DNA of 64,000 nucleotides, from positions 88,747-152,746 of the forward strand of contig DBNK01000015.1 in NCBI GenBank assembly GCA_002298335.1, read 5' to 3'. Below are positions 62,681 to 64,000 of the stretch, piece after piece (position 1 is the first letter of the stretch; every line of letters starts with the position of its first letter). A program made the position numbers and the translations under genes. This DNA comes from Thalassolituus sp. UBA674 (GTDB lineage Bacteria > Pseudomonadota > Gammaproteobacteria > Pseudomonadales > Oceanobacteraceae). The notes under the pieces were generated by a model that saw nothing but the letters and a program-made list of their open reading frames with translations, had not been told where the DNA came from and ran no database searches.

Positions 62681-64000
62681 ATGTTTAAACCTTCCCGCTT
62701 ATCACTGGCCGTGGCTGTCAGCCTTGCCCCGGGCGCCAGTTGGGCAGTCGGCGATGATCAGCCCCAGATGCTTGAACCCATGGAAATCATTGGCGATGCG
62801 TCCGCAGCCCAGACCTTGCCAGGGTCAGGCTACGTCGTTGGTGAGGCGCAGTTGAAAACCGAGGTTGAGACCGACATCAACCAGGTGCTGAAAACCGTCC
62901 CGGGCGTCTATGTGCGGGAAGAAGAAGGCCTGGGCCTGCGCCCCAATATCGGCATCCGCGGCGCCACGGCCGAGCGCAGCAGTAATATTACCCTGATGGA
63001 AGATGGCATTCTGATCGCACCGGCGCCCTACTCCAATCCGGCCGCCTATTATTTTCCGACACTGAAGCGCATGTCCTCGCTGGAAGTACTCAAGGGTGCC
63101 CCGCTGCTGCGCTATGGCCCGCAAACCACCGGTGGTGTCATCAACCTGATTTCCACACCCATTCCCGATCAGCGGCAGGGCTATGTTGAGACAGTCACCA
63201 ACGACCGCGGCTCCACCGACGTTCATGTAACCTATGGTGACACGGCCGGCGACTGGGGCTACCTGCTTGAGACCGTCCAGCGCTCCGCGAAAGGCTTCAA
63301 GGAGATTGACCGCAGTAACCGCGATACCGGCTTTGATATCGAAGACTATGTCGGCAAGCTGCGCTGGCAGGGAGAGCGCCAGAGCGTGACCGCCAAGCTG
63401 CAATACTCCGAGGAAACCTCCAACTCCAGTTACCTCGGCCTGACCGATGCGGACTTCAGCCAGGACCCGAACCGGCGTTACGGGTTGTCCAGCATCGACC
63501 AGATGAACAATACCCACTCCGGTATCACCCTGACCCATCAGTTCGACTGGAGTAATACCGTAAGCAGCACGGCCACCCTCTATCGCAACGACTTCAAGCG
63601 GAACTGGTTCAAGCTCAGCGGCGGCGGAAGCATCATCGACTCGGCAAACGGCGGCGACGCCAATGCCCAGGGTATTCTGGACGGCACAGTTGACGCCAGC
63701 GGCCTGGATTACAAAAACAACGCCAGGGACTACCTGTCCGAGGGCGTGCAGGTAAACTTTGATGTCGACATGGGCAGCCACCAGTTTGATTTCGGCGCCC
63801 GCTACCACGAAGATGAAATGGATCGCTTCCAGCCGGTCGATGTTTATGATCAGGTCAACGGTTCTCTGGTGTTCCAGAACACGATCGCCCCCACCGGCAG
63901 CAATAATCGCTTTGAGACCGGCGAAGCCCTGAGCTTCTGGGCACTCGACAAGTGGCAGGCGACGGACAAGCTCAATATCAACCTCGCTCTGCGCTACGAG
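62681..64000 (+). CDS. FecA-like TonB-dependent receptor, N-terminal part
   Basis: 440 residues visible; the gene runs off the window. Signal peptide (LSLAVAVSLAPGASWA), then a plug domain: QVLKTVPGVYVREEEGLGLR, IGIRGATAERSSNITLMEDG, PYSNPAAYYFPTLKRM, LEVLKGAPLLRYGPQTTGGV, and then barrel strands. It resembles FecA-type ferric-citrate or related siderophore receptors. No N-terminal signalling (STN) domain is seen. GGAG is 9 bases before the ATG, and a Fur-like box lies upstream. Ligand not deducible. Confidence 0.9.
   Translation, partial: MFKPSRLSLAVAVSLAPGASWAVGDDQPQMLEPMEIIGDASAAQTLPGSGYVVGEAQLKTEVETDINQVLKTVPGVYVREEEGLGLRPNIGIRGATAERSSNITLMEDGILIAPAPYSNPAAYYFPTLKRMSSLEVLKGAPLLRYGPQTTGGVINLISTPIPDQRQGYVETVTNDRGSTDVHVTYGDTAGDWGYLLETVQRSAKGFKEIDRSNRDTGFDIEDYVGKLRWQGERQSVTAKLQYSEETSNSSYLGLTDADFSQDPNRRYGLSSIDQMNNTHSGITLTHQFDWSNTVSSTATLYRNDFKRNWFKLSGGGSIIDSANGGDANAQGILDGTVDASGLDYKNNARDYLSEGVQVNFDVDMGSHQFDFGARYHEDEMDRFQPVDVYDQVNGSLVFQNTIAPTGSNNRFETGEALSFWALDKWQATDKLNINLALRYE

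Noticed and set aside
1..64000. CRISPR arrays, tRNA and rRNA genes
   Set aside because: No regularly spaced repeats, no cloverleaf with a TTCGA-type arm, and no rRNA-like stretch were recognised by eye; a tRNAscan or Infernal run would settle this.

Overview
The window looks like a chromosomal segment of a marine gammaproteobacterium, probably of the Oceanospirillaceae/Pseudomonadales neighbourhood. That placement is inference from gene order: prpB-prpC-acnD-prpF, rne next to rluC, the yceD-rpmF-plsX-fabD-fabG-acpP-fabF-pabC-mltG-tmk-holB-pilZ order with no fabH (as in Pseudomonas), and an OmpW gene behind FNR/ANR boxes. The window has three kinds of DNA: housekeeping genes of moderately high GC, AT-rich inserted genes, and an accessory region of transposons and metal resistance genes on the right.

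Layout. 1-5.8 kb: the methylcitrate (propionate) operon, starting inside prpB. 5.8-12 kb: rne on the minus strand, then rluC, a HAD phosphatase and an S49 peptidase. 12-21.2 kb: the fatty-acid and cell-envelope cluster, in which many genes overlap by 4 nt, ending in tmk, holB and pilZ. 21.3-25.4 kb: a class V aminotransferase-like gene and a large M16 metalloprotease. 25.4-29.7 kb: one AT-rich gene for a 1442-residue SIR2-domain protein, the best candidate for an uncharacterised (probably anti-phage) system. 30-42.9 kb: paired YeeE/YedE channel halves, a periplasmic sensor-like protein, xthA, thiI, an integrase-like gene, ompW, a duplicated-domain lipoprotein, phosphoketolase, a beta-CASP MBL hydrolase and a LOG-family protein.

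42.9-51.2 kb is an AT-rich accessory island. It holds an orphan ParD-like antitoxin, a short tyrosine recombinase beside a tandem repeat, an alpha/beta hydrolase, and a two-gene unit (GNAT-like protein with a membrane tail plus a small partner) lying between two direct copies of an IS481-type end. An IS481-type transposase follows, cut by a single-gene Tn3-family element with 80-bp inverted ends. 51.2-61 kb is a mercury/copper resistance region: a CcdA-like gene cut at its 5' end, a MerR-type regulator, merT-merP with a GDCC-motif protein, merR overlapping the copRS two-component genes, and the divergent copA-copB-small Met/His protein-cytochrome c unit. It decays into a broken permease and IS3 and ISL3 remnants. 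The window ends inside a FecA-like TonB receptor gene preceded by a Fur-box-like site.

No tRNA, rRNA or CRISPR array was recognised.
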